Shown one piece after another: positions 21,507 through 32,324 of a stretch of DNA of 64,000 nucleotides. Both the position numbers and the translations under genes were made by a program. The notes beneath the pieces were generated by a model that saw only the letters and a program-made list of their open reading frames with translations, was not told the DNA's origin and ran no database searches. The number at the start of each line of letters is the position of its first letter. Position 1 is the stretch's first letter. Source of the stretch: Paralithodes platypus (Eukaryota > Arthropoda > Malacostraca > Decapoda > Lithodidae); NCBI GenBank assembly GCA_032716605.1, contig CM064523.1, forward strand, positions 39,955,026-40,019,025, read 5' to 3'.

Positions 21507-24234
21507 CTACAGTTCATAATTGTCGATGCCTTTGATGATTTTGAACACTTGAATTAAGTCACCTCTTAATCTGCGCTGGGTTAAAGGAAATAGATTTAAT
21601 TCTCTAAGACGCTCTTCGTATGGTTTGTTCTTTAGGCTAGGTATCATTTTGGTAACTCTACGTTGAACTCGTTCTAGCTTGTTTATATCTTTTTGGTAAT
21701 AAGGGCACCAGGATTGAACGCAGTATTCCAGAAGAGGGCGGACTAAGGAATTGTAAAGGGTTAGGATAACTTCTTTGGATTTATGCTCAAATGACCTGCC
21801 TATAAAGCCAATTATTTTGTTTGCCTTCTTAACAACTTCTGAACATTGTTGACTCGGTTTTAGGTTACTCGATATTGTTACTCCCAGATCGGTTTCTCTG
21901 TTTACATTCTTAAGCTGAGTGCCATTCATCGAATAGTTTTCTTTCTCATTTAGGTATCCGATATGTAGTACTTTACATTTATCCGCATTGAGACTCATTT
22001 GCCAAATTTGGGCCCAACATGACAATTTATCTAGATTGTGTTGCATATCGTCAACTTGTTCTTTTGACAGTACGCTATTTGCAATTTTTGTATCGTCAGC
22101 AAATTTTGAGATTGTACAGGTGAGACCCTCATCTATGTCGTTGCTGTAAATTAGAAAGAGAATTGGTCCTAGTACCGATCCCTGGGGTACCCCGCTACTT
22201 ACATTGGTCCATTTAGATGCCTTACCGTTTATGACTACCCTTTGCTTTCTGTTGCTGAGCCAATTTTCTATCCATTTCAACACACCGTCTTGTATTCCAT
22301 GCGCTTTTAGTTTTAGCAGTAAACGTTTGTGGGGAACTTTGTCAAAGGCCTTTTGAAAATCAAGGTATATAATATTTACAGCTTTACTCTCATCGTAGAG
22401 GTTGAGGATATCGTGGAAGAAGTCTAAGAGGTTTGTTAAACAGGAACGTTTTTTTACGAAAGCCATGTTGAGTATCTTTAAGTATGTTATTTTCCTCTAA
22501 GTGATTTACGAGTCTGTCTCGTATGACCGTTTCTAGCATTTTACATACAACTGAGGTTAAGCTAATTGGACGATAGTTACTGGGTAGGGATTTGCTGCCT
22601 TTTTTGAATATCGGTGTTACGTTGGCTAGCTTCCACTGATCAGGCATAGTTCCAGACTGCAAGGATTTATTGAATAGTAATGTCAGTGGTTTGGAGAGCT
22701 CATCCTTAGCTTCCTTTAGAACTCTAAGCGAGATTGTATCAGGTCCTGGCGTTTTATTTACCTTGAGTTTATCTAAACAATTCAATACTTCTCTCTCTGT
22801 AACGGTGATATTGCTTAGAACATCTGAATTATCAATCTGAATCGGCGATGGTGTAGGGATATCACTGAGGTCTTCTGTTGTAAAAACTGATGCAAAGAAG
22901 GTATTGAGGGCATTACTCATTTGTACTTCGTCTTTGGTGTATTCTCCATTTTCATCGACTAACGGTCCAACAGTTGAAGTAACTACTTTTTTCTTTCTGA
23001 TATAACTATAGAATTCTTTCGGGTTTGTTTTACTTTGATTCGCAATATGTAACTCTAAGGTCTTTTTACTTTGCTTAATTAACTTTTTGGCTTTGCGTCG
23101 TAGCTCTACAAATTTCACCCGTTCTTCGTCATTTTGTGAGGATTTTAATCTATCATTAGCAAATTTTTTAGCAAGCAGGCAGTTTGAAATATCTTTATTC
23201 CACCATTTGACCATTTGGGCTTATTATTATGGCCTGGACGCCGTATTTTCGATGGTATGCAGTCTTGCACTGCTTTTAGGTAAGTGGTTTCGAATAACTT
23301 CCAAGATGTATTTATGTCGTTATTGTTAATTAAAATGCTCCAGTCAGTTTCTTTAAACATATCTAAGTTTATGGAAGTTTGCTTTCCTGAAATTAGGGAC
23401 TTTTTCGATGCTACTATTTGGTTCGTTACTAGTAAACTTTAAAGTGAAAGGTATCGTACGATGGTCGCTGTTACTGAATTCATCACCAACATTCAAATTC
23501 TCTATCAATTCTTCTTTTGTTGCAAGTACAATGTCAAGAGCGTTATTACCACGGGTCGGCGTTCGAACAAATTGATAAAGCGAACTCTCTTGCAAGTTCG
23601 TATACAAGTCATGTCCGGAGTGTGAAGTAAGAGTATCGCCCCACTTGGTCACAGGTAAATTAAAGTCGCCAAAAATTACGGTATCTTGTGAGTTACTTAC
23701 ATCTGCAATTTGTTCGTAAATTTCTCGGTCAGTTTGCACTGATTGAGCTGGAGGTCTGTATATTAACGCAAGTATTATTTTTGTAGCTTTATTATTCTTT
23801 ATTAGCACAAAAGATGTGTCGACGTTCACAATTTGAGGTTTTGACACGAGGGTCGGGTTAAGCCTTTCTTTGATATAAAATAAAACGCCACCTCCTTTTT
23901 TATTTATTCAGCTGTTCTCAAACATTACATAACCGGGAAGTGAATACTCAGCTAAAAAGTCTCTATCTTCTGTATTGAGCCAAGATTCTGTTATGCCAAT
24001 CACATCATAATTTTCTGTAAACACTAGTTCCTCTAAATCTGAAAATTTATTGCGTATGCTACGAGCGTTTGCATAGAAAACCTTTAAAGTTGCGGTTTTA
24101 GAACTCACAGAACGTTCTTTCATCGAATTTTTGGTTCTGGTCGGATCAACATTTACATTCATGGCTGTCCTCGGTCCTCGGTCGTTATCCCTGGCGGTTT
24201 TGAATTTGGGTCGTGTTGGTGGAGCTTTATCCAA
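21507..24234 (-). pseudogene. CR1/L2-type ORF2 copy 3, extra frameshifts
   Basis: Same gene as copy 2, with the same TGA in the endonuclease (near 23910) and the same frame change between endonuclease and RT (near 23210). It adds a one-base gain in a T run near 22450, which splits the RT into two frames, and a 2-base loss near 23362. The catalytic RT blocks are still readable. The shared lesions mean that it was duplicated from an already dead copy. Confidence 0.92.
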
Positions 24235-24260
24235 ATTCGCGGTTCTTCACGGATTAGTAT

Positions 24261-25280
24261 TTAATTCCTTTGTAGGTTGCCATCCTCGCTGTCTTCGGTC
24301 CTCCTTCCTGGTTGTCCTGTGCTGAGTCGATTTCTTCTCCGAAAATCCTTCACCGCATCGTTGAGAAGACGCCCAAAACGTGCTGCTCCCACCTGGTTCA
24401 GATAAACTCCATCGTCCAAAAACAAATAGTCATCATAGTAGAAATTGTCCCAGGTGTCGACGAATCCCACGTTCTCCTTCCTGCAGAGGTTTGCTAGACA
24501 ACGATTTGTGCTGGTGGCTATGTTGTAAAATCGGCTCTCTACACCGAGCCGGGGGACGATTCCTGAGACGATGATCCTTGATGACTTCTCCTTAAACGAC
24601 TTGATCAGCTGCTGGTACTTTAAAAGCAAATCTTCCGACCGGGTTCGCTGTACATCGTTGGATCCAACATGGATGACGTACATTGTATTAGCAGGGGCCA
24701 GCTTTGATACTTCGTCAACTGCTGCAACTACGTCGTCCACACCACCACCAGGGATACAAAAACGCTTCCTGGTCTTAGGTGCCCTGGCGCAAAACTCTGT
24801 GAGCTGACCACGTATCATCGAGTCTCCCACGAGCCGGACTTCTTCTATTTCCTCTTCGTCATCTGAGTCTGTGAGTATCTGGAAACGGTTTTGACACTCG
24901 GTAATCGGTATTTGTTTCCTGGTCTTGGGGCAAACGTTGTTCCTCACGACATGGAAGTTGTCTTGAGGGGGAAGAGAGTCACTATTTGTATCTTGAGTAT
25001 CGGAAACATCAGCTGAAGTGGCTACTGTAGGCGTTGAATTGTTGGCAGTTGCGGTGACAATTGAAGTTTGTGGTACTCCAACGTTGAGTGTTACAAACTC
25101 TTGGAGTGATTCCAGCTTCATGGTGAGGACGTTGATCTTGTTGTAGGCTTCATCTAATTTCACTGTAAAATTCTCTCGTTGCTGGCAGAGCCGGCAGACT
25201 TGAAGATCGACAGTAGCAAACATGGACTCACCAAACCTACCGGCGCAGTTCGCACAAGCGCGAGGCATGGTGACAGTCAC
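24261..25280 (-). CDS. CR1/L2-type ORF1 copy 3
   Basis: 339 codons, and the translation is identical to ORF1 copy 2, including the CxxC-CxxC zinc site, GDSM, GSND and the His-to-Tyr change in DGVYLN. With no functional ORF2 in the same copy, the intact frame probably reflects a young duplication and not selection. Confidence 0.85.
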   Translation of the reverse strand: MTVTMPRACANCAGRFGESMFATVDLQVCRLCQQRENFTVKLDEAYNKINVLTMKLESLQEFVTLNVGVPQTSIVTATANNSTPTVATSADVSDTQDTNSDSLPPQDNFHVVRNNVCPKTRKQIPITECQNRFQILTDSDDEEEIEEVRLVGDSMIRGQLTEFCARAPKTRKRFCIPGGGVDDVVAAVDEVSKLAPANTMYVIHVGSNDVQRTRSEDLLLKYQQLIKSFKEKSSRIIVSGIVPRLGVESRFYNIATSTNRCLANLCRKENVGFVDTWDNFYYDDYLFLDDGVYLNQVGAARFGRLLNDAVKDFRRRNRLSTGQPGRRTEDSEDGNLQRN

Positions 25281-25573
25281 TTTCTTCAGATCACTTCACT
25301 CACTTAAAAAACACTTCAATCACTTTAAAACACTTCACTCACTTTAAAAACACTTCAATCACTTCAACCGAAAACAAATATGCTGAAATACGCAGAAATA
25401 GGTTATCAGGGGTGATAGCCTAACCGAAAACAAAAATGTTGAGATACGCAGAATTAGGCTTCCAGGGGCGATAACCTAACCAAAAAATTTGTTTAAAATT
25501 GAAATACGCAATAATAGGCTATCAGCGTTGAATAGCCTAACCGAAAATAATAAAATTGAAATTCGCAGAATTT
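25281..25573 (-). promoter_or_regulatory. 5' leader of CR1/L2 copy 3
   Basis: Same repeats and same satellite junction as the leaders at 14479 and 19692. Confidence 0.5.
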
Positions 25574-26467
25574 CTACAGGCTTGTGTGATAGTCCCTTTA
25601 TCCTTGTTGTTGTCAGTGTATGGGTACCCACACAGTCTACAGGCTCGTGTGATAGTCCCTTTATCCTTGTTGTTGTCAGTGTATGGGTACCCATACAATC
25701 TACAGGCTTGTGTGATAGTCCCTTTATCCTTGTTGTTGTCAGTGTATGGGTACCCATACAGTCTACAGGCTCGTGTGATAGTCTCTTTATCCTTGTTGTT
25801 GTTAGTGTATGGGTACCCATACAGTCTACAGGCTCGTGTGATAGTCCCTTTATCCTTGTTGTTAGTGTATGGGTACCCACACAGTCTACAGGCTCGTGTG
25901 ATTGTCTCTTTATCCTTGTTGTTGTCAGTGTATGGGTACCCATACAGTCTACAGGCTCGTGTGATAGTCCCTTTATCCTTGTTGTTGTCAGTGTATGGGT
26001 ACCCATACAGTCTACAGGCTTGTGTGATAGTCCCTTTATCCTTGTTGTTGTCAGTGTATGGGTACCCATACAGTCTACAGGCTCGTGTGATAGTCCCTTT
26101 ATCCTTGTTGTTGTCAGTGTATGGGTACCCATACAGTCTACAGGCTCGTGTGATAGTTCCTTTATCCTTGTTGTTGTTAGTGTATGGGTACCCATACAGT
26201 CTACAGGCTCGTGTGATAGTCCCTTTATCCTTGTTGTTGTCAGTGTATGGGTACCCACACAGTCTACAGGCTCGTGTGATAGTTCCTTTATCCTTGTTGT
26301 TGTCAGTGTATGGGTACCCACACAGTCTACAGGCTCGTGTGATAGTCTCTTTATCCTTGTTGTTGTCAGTGTATGGGTACCCACACAGTCTACAGGCTCG
26401 TGTGATAGTCCCTTTATCCTTGTTGTTGTTAGTGTATGAGTACCCATACAGTCTACAGGCTCGTGTG
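25574..26467. repeat. 63-bp satellite array 4 (about 14 units)
   Basis: About 14 units, one of 60 bp. It ends in unrelated sequence at 26468; no further element 3' end follows, so this is the right edge of the duplicated block. Confidence 0.96.
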
Positions 26468-26923
26468 ACATGTATTTGTGTGAATGCCAAAATACACATA
26501 ATATATGTTTCAAGCGGGTATGTGTACGTCTTTTGTTATAATTAACTGTTCAACTTTTACAGTGTAGCTCCTACAGTAAATTAAAGGCTTGCTATTACTC
26601 GCCAGAAAAAATAATGAGGAGGTTGTACGCACCAGCCGAATAGGACGGTACTCCCGGGGAGTGCTACATGTGGTTGACAAGAACAGCTGGAACTCCTGTT
26701 TCACCACGTGGCATCCCTAGCTGATCCTTTTTATGCCTCATCAATATTGAGGGCAACCCCAAGTCTGCCCTCCAAAGCACTTTCTATTCCTATCAATACA
26801 TTATACTACAAACACATTATATACTACACTACTTTTGCAAAGTTACTACTATGATGACGTCAACATGACCAAACTCGGAGTCCCCAGGGTGGACCATTAA
26901 TACCCCCATCAGACTGACCCCTG
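26468..26923. other. Unrecognised; possibly 5' part of family B
   Basis: No gene seen. It directly precedes a family B endonuclease remnant on the same strand and might be its leader. That is a guess from position only. Confidence 0.25.
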
Positions 26924-27919
26924 ATGCAAGGCTCCTCAAAGTGCCCTGAAACTCTAACTTCTACTCTATCTATCAATGTCTGTAACATTCGAGGCCTTCC
27001 TCTATCTTCCTCTCTGAAGAACACCATCTCTCTTCTACCAAATCTGACTTACTTTTCCTCACCGAAATTTAGTTGTCTAAGGCAACAGACAGCAAACCCA
27101 TCTCTATATCCTCCTACTATCTACAGTATATCCTCCATTCAAAGCCAAAGGTGGATGTTGTGTGCTTGTACGCAACAACCTTACTTGCTCTAGTGTTCCC
27201 AACATTGGCTCTTCTGCATTTTAACTCCCTGGCTTAACCTATCTTGTCACGCTCTCACTAAATGTATATGTGCTGTCAATCTCTCCCCTAATTCTACTGA
27301 CTATCCAAAATTCCTTGACTATCTACTTCTAAAGTGGAACACATTCTGTCCATCTCTCCATTCTCCGAAATTATCATCTTATAAGATATGATTTAGATGT
27401 TCACCACCTCCACTGGCTCTCCTCTCGTTTCACTGACCAACCTGGTGAAGAAGCCTACGTCCTTTCTATCTTAAATGATCTATAGCAGTTACTTCAGCAC
27501 CCCACCTAACTTCTAGTCCGTCTGCTTACACTGTAAAATGATCTCCGTCTGTTAGGCTCCTTCGATTATAACCTTATTTCTATCACCTGTCCTGTCTCTC
27601 CAGTACAGCCTTCTGACCCCCCAGCCGGTTGTGCTTGTGTCATTTTGACGCTGCCAACTGGGAGCTCTACGGCAGTATTTCTTTGATTTCTCATGAAATG
27701 TTTTTTACTTCCGTGGCCGGGGACCCTCAGAGAGTGCTGAGGTATTCCTTTCAGGCATGGAAGTATACATCCCTTTCTCTTTCTCTCAACCTAACTCCAA
27801 AATAATCTTGGTTTTCTCACGCTTGTTCCACTGTTGTTCACAATAAGGTGGAAGCATTGAAACGGTATCGTAATTTTTTGTCTCAAGAATCTCCTACTTT
27901 ATATATTTCTGCACTCAAC

Positions 27920-27926
<7 letters not shown>
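26924..27926 (+). pseudogene. Family B endonuclease remnant
   Basis: Heavily decayed + strand copy of the family B ORF2 N-terminus: the NVCNIRG-like opening, a LTET-like block, the [11 protein letters not shown] stretch (near 27285-27315) and the Asp-Ala-Ala-Asn-Trp-Glu stretch near 27645 are recognisable in changing frames with many stops. A poly-A and CA tract follows at 27927. Confidence 0.65.
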
Positions 27927-27973
<47 letters not shown>

Positions 27974-27977
27974 CACA
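27927..27977. repeat. A33 then (CA)n tract
   Basis: A run of about 33 A is followed by CA repeats. It may mark the 3' end of the upstream retroposed fragment. Confidence 0.9.
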
Positions 27978-29994
27978 AAATGAAAATAAATATATAAATA
28001 ATTACATTAGTATTCATAACTAGTCCCGTTAGGCTCTGTTCGTAGAAAGGGAGTGGGAGTGTGTTGGTTAATTAAAGGATCACAGGCAAGAGAGGGGAGG
28101 ACGAGGGGAACAACACAGAAAGAAGGGTAAAGGTAATGGTAGAGAGAGAGGAAGAAAGATGGGGACCGGGAAATATAAGAGAAAGGATGGTAGGATAGGA
28201 GATAAATTGAAGCGAGAGAAATCTACAGATGAGAGCAAGGAAGGAGAACAAAGAAAGAAAGAGGCAGCAATATAGCAGACGGAAAACAAAACATACAATT
28301 GAGAGATGTGCCCAGAAAAGAGTTTGGCAGAAAATATGTAATTGACGAGGGAAAAGAGAGAAAGAAACTATACCAGAGATATGTATAGTGATAATTGGTT
28401 GACTAGTTGAACAAGTTAATTTCTGTCTGTGCACTCAAAAGGGAAACAGGTACATTGTATTTTACAAAAGCCACAAGAAACAAGGTTCATTATACACTGA
28501 AGCAATTATTATCACTGTGTCACTTGAATGTGTTGGATAGGAGCATTCCCTAACACCACTTCTCATCAATTACATCCATACATGACCTGAAAGTGTTAAA
28601 ACTATACTTACTACACTATTTACACCTCTTTAAAAGTTAAACACATAATTATGTATTACACATTTCTAACGATGGAGGTGTAGGTATGACAAACTATCAT
28701 AAAGAAAGTGGGTGGTATCAAAATTTCTTTCATAAATGAACACTTATCCTAAAACCTTGAGCAATATGGGATTAAATAGAACCTTTGAACATGATTCAGC
28801 ATAAGGAACACCTCACCACCCCTCACCTCTCACCTTCCACTTCATTCACCTTCATCACTCTTCTTGTTTACTCTGGTTATTGCTGCAGTACTGTAATTCA
28901 GATCCTGTTTGCTCGCCTGATGAGCTGGTGGTGTTGTCTGGAATTAAGTTACACCAAGCTTGTTCTTTTTCCCTGGAGTAATTTACACTTATTTTTGTTT
29001 AGTTAGCCCCTAGCTCTTGTGAACTGGACAAGGTCCACCAGTGCAAAAGAGTTAGCTTAAATTAGGACATATTTTTGTTTGGTTTTATCATGTAAAGCAC
29101 TATTACTGTACCATATTTACAAATTGTACTTGTATTATGAACCTGTGAACATTGAAGAACTAGACAATAGGTATAAGGAGCAAATATCCAGTGATAAAAC
29201 AGATTATTGTGATGGGGAGGTAGCGAGTGCATACGAGGTAGAGCGACGTAGGTCCGCTCTGTTTCGAGGCTCTAGCCGCAATGGTTCTGTCTCACCGCTC
29301 TCTCACACTTGCATGAGGGAGGGAGTAGGTAGGGGAGGTGTAGAACAGGGTGACTGAACTTATTTGAGGCGGGAGGAAGGAAGTATAGGGAGTTGGGGAG
29401 GGAAAGCATAGAATAAACAAGGAGGGGAGGTGGGGTTAGTTGAGGGAGAAAGGGCAGGACGGAGAAGGAGGTGGGCGTGGGGGGTTGAGACACATGTAAG
29501 GGGAAGAGAGGAGGTGGTGGTAAAGAGACACGTCACCTAATCACATAATGCATTTATTTCCCCGGCACTGGTGTAGTTTTTGTTGTTAGTTTTCCAGAAG
29601 AAGCGTCCCATTTGCCCAGTAAAACATTGATGAAGGATACTCGCAGTCTTTGGGTTAATTGTGGCTATATATTGTTAATGTTTTCAGCAAGTGCTTGATT
29701 ATTTAACCCACACAGTCCAGCCTGATTTATTATTAATTGGCACTCAGAACCCAGCCAATTTGGCAAAACAATCTTTTTGCTGAAATGACATGGGATGGAT
29801 GAGATATGAATTGAAAACATCATAAAACCAGTCACCGAGGTCATTTGGGGGTCCTGGGGGTTGGGGGGGGTCACCACCACCACTGGGCGTTATGCGCCTC
29901 TTCAAAACTGCCGCGCCTGCGGCTGACAGCTGGGCGCGTGATGTATGATGCCTCCAGTTTTCGAGTAAGACTCATTTACACCACCCTAGCACCA
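27978..29994. other. Unrecognised; purine-rich tracts
   Basis: Purine-rich + strand segments at 28040-28340 and 29330-29530 give open but low-complexity translations on the other strand. I see no gene, RNA or recognisable repeat. Confidence 0.4.
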
Positions 29995-30955
29995 TGTGTG
30001 CCTCCACAGTTCGTAAAATAACAATATGTATCACTGAATGTCATTGTAAATGTAGTAACATTGGTATAAGTGCGTAAAGTCCTGTGTTATATGTGCTGGT
30101 GAGTGGCACGCCTCACGAGCGCCCTGGTTGCCATGGTGACCGTCGGTCTTCTTGCTCCCGGACAATAACAAAACGCATGGACGAACGTACACACAGCCTG
30201 CCTCCACCGCATGACTTTCACACTCTCTGTAGCTCTGTGGGCCTCCGCAATGCGTAAAATAACAAGAACTATCACTGAAAGTCATTGCGAGTGTTGGTAG
30301 AATGATAAAGTGTGTATAGTCTAATGTTTACAATACAGAGCCCTGAGAGTCCTGGTTGTCATGGTGACGGCCGGCCATCATAAAGCACATGTACGAACAC
30401 ACGCTACACCACCACCACCACCACACTGGGCTAAACCTACGTGGCTAGGTTACTTTGACTTTCCCTGTTCCACTGTTCCTGCATAATATTTAAGTTACAA
30501 TTATCGTATTGTGAGTGTCAATGTCACTTATATTATGCAATAATTTATAGGCAGCTTGTAAGTGTTCAAGGGTGTGATAATCCCTGAAACACTGTGTCAT
30601 ACACAGGGCTACATCAGTTGGGGGAGGGTGAGGTTGAGAAACGAGTCTACGAGAACACACGTACGTACGCACGCTAATCCTGCCACCACCACCACACTGG
30701 GCTAAGGCTTCGTGGCTAGCTTACTTCTCTTTCACTCTTCCACTGTTACTGCATAATATTTTGGTTACGATAATCGTATTGCGAGTGTCATTGGTATTTA
30801 TACTATGCGATAATTTATAGGCGGCTTGTAAGTGTTCAAGGGTGTGATAGTCCCTTAAACACTGTGTCATACACAGCGCCATATCAGTCTGGGGAGGGGG
30901 AGGTTTAGAAACGAGTCTTGGAGACTTTGACGCCATGACACAAGGAGCAACAACT
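29995..30955. repeat. Diverged tandem repeat, about 240-270 bp units
   Basis: 30411-30677 and 30684-30950 are direct repeats at about 270 bp, sharing CCACCACCACCACACTGGGC, the ATAATCGTATTG-GAGTGTCA block and GGGTGTGATA. A second pair, 30001-30140 and 30241-30370, shares CGTAAAATAACAA, TCACTGAA-GTCATTG and CATGGTGACG. Four related blocks in all. Confidence 0.75.
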
Positions 30956-31640
30956 TGGGGCAATTTTTTGGAACAATAGGATTTTCTCTATCTCCTTCAG
31001 TATTGGCTGGTAATACTCCTCAGACTCTTCATCAGATGATTCTGTAGCACTATTCTGGTAATAAAACATATCGATATTGCCTCCTTAACACTCACTTCAA
31101 GCTGTGAGTTGATGGCTAAGAGCTATGGCATGAATCGCGAGGTATCGTATACTGGCACGCCCCACCTCACGCACCCTCACGCCCACGCCAAGCTGTATTT
31201 TGGGAGTTGCCAATTACTGCTTTTGTTGCGATATTAGTTCCCATATGAATATCAACCCTCTACAAGCCCTATACCATGGGTATAGGGCGATAATAGCCGT
31301 CACGACATGTACGACGCTGGAGCTGCAACTTACATACATAGGATTCGGCAATGTCTCAACGCTGGGGCTGGACAGGTTAAATGTCGGCATTGTTTACTGA
31401 AGAACCAAATTTAATTTCCCACCGCTTCACTTGTATAAAAAATAAACAAACAAAAAATACTTCCTTTCATCCTAATTTGGTATGTACTCAATATTTATAA
31501 AACACCCACACACACACTCACATATTCTAGAAATACTTGAATGACTAGCTATCCTTCTTTATATTCATATTTGTTTTCACCAGCTCACCAATTAATTTAC
31601 AAATAAACCTAACTAATTAAATCAATGAAAGTAATAAATA
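30956..31640. other. Unrecognised; one short hairpin
   Basis: No gene. A perfect 10-bp stem, GCCCTATACC/GGTATAGGGC, with a 3-base loop lies at 31266-31288. Confidence 0.4.
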
Positions 31641-31800
31641 CATGTGGTACTCCAAGGACTCGAACCTAGGATACTCACACCGAAATTCCGCACACTAAGC
31701 ACTAGGCTATCGAGACAGCTAAAAGGTTTATGCATAAGCCAGAAGGTGCAAGGGTACTCAAATGCATAATATTAGTTATTCAGTAGGCTATGCATAAACT
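31641..31800 (-). repeat. tRNA-derived SINE, single copy
   Basis: Read on the minus strand, 31645-31724 resembles a tRNA: an A-box-like TAGCCTAGTGCTTAG and the B box GGTTCGAGTCC. Its tail with TTTATGCATAAGCC and TAGGCTATGCATAAAC resembles the bodies of the tandem SINE units near 2161 and 62264. It is a single, more diverged member. Confidence 0.6.
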
Positions 31801-31901
31801 ACCAATACATAATTTGCTCAATGTATGGTTACTATAATCCCATACATTGCCGATTACATCTTTGTATGTAAAGAGAGCACACGCATGTACAGGCACATAT
31901 A

Positions 31902-31902
<1 letters not shown>

Positions 31903-31947
<45 letters not shown>

Positions 31948-32042
31948 TATACGCAGGGTGATTCAAAACTCTACCGACACACTTTTTGAGGAATGAGATG
32001 AGCATATTTAAATAGGAAGTAGTAGTAGTAGTAGTAGTAGTA
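31903..32042. repeat. (TA)n and (AGT)n microsatellites
   Basis: A TA run at 31903-31941 and an AGT run at 32021-32042. The AGT run abuts the 3' end of an I-like LINE remnant and is probably its tail. Confidence 0.9.
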
Positions 32043-32300
32043 ATCGTTCCCTATGCTGCCTGGCCGAACAGCCCCGAGCTCCTAAGAAAGGCTACGACCG
32101 TGACCGGGTTTTCCCACAAAGTTCTCAATGGAGTTTGTGTTGTGTTGTTGACGTAAGTGGTTGTATGTTATGCAGTCTTCCATAATGTGTTTGACAGTGT
32201 GCAGTGTTGTGTTACAAACCGGACAGGTGTCCTGGACAGAGTCATCTAGCCTCTTCTGGTAGCTCAGAAGGGCTGGATGATGCACAGGAGAAGCAAATAC
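32043..32300 (-). pseudogene. I/Jockey-like LINE C-terminus with zinc knuckle
   Basis: Minus-strand remnant of the post-RNase H segment of a LINE ORF2: a PALLSYQKRL stretch, then a CPVC...H...C zinc-knuckle pattern (near 32160-32220) and a SGLFGQAA terminus, followed by a trinucleotide tail. A similar terminus and tail occur at 51410-51480 on the + strand. Confidence 0.6.
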
Positions 32301-32324
32301 AAATACGAGAGAGCTTTTTGAACT

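Noticed and set aside
12451..26467. CRISPR array
   Set aside because: Units are contiguous satellite without spacers, in a eukaryotic context, with no cas genes.
14736..26545. Long repeat-peptide ORFs across the 63-bp arrays (up to about 413 codons)
   Set aside because: Produced by a stop-free 63-bp unit in several frames and on both strands; no non-repeat domain.
28072..28434. Minus-strand Leu/Ser/Phe-rich ORF
   Set aside because: Mirror of a purine-rich low-complexity tract, with overlapping open frames and no domain.
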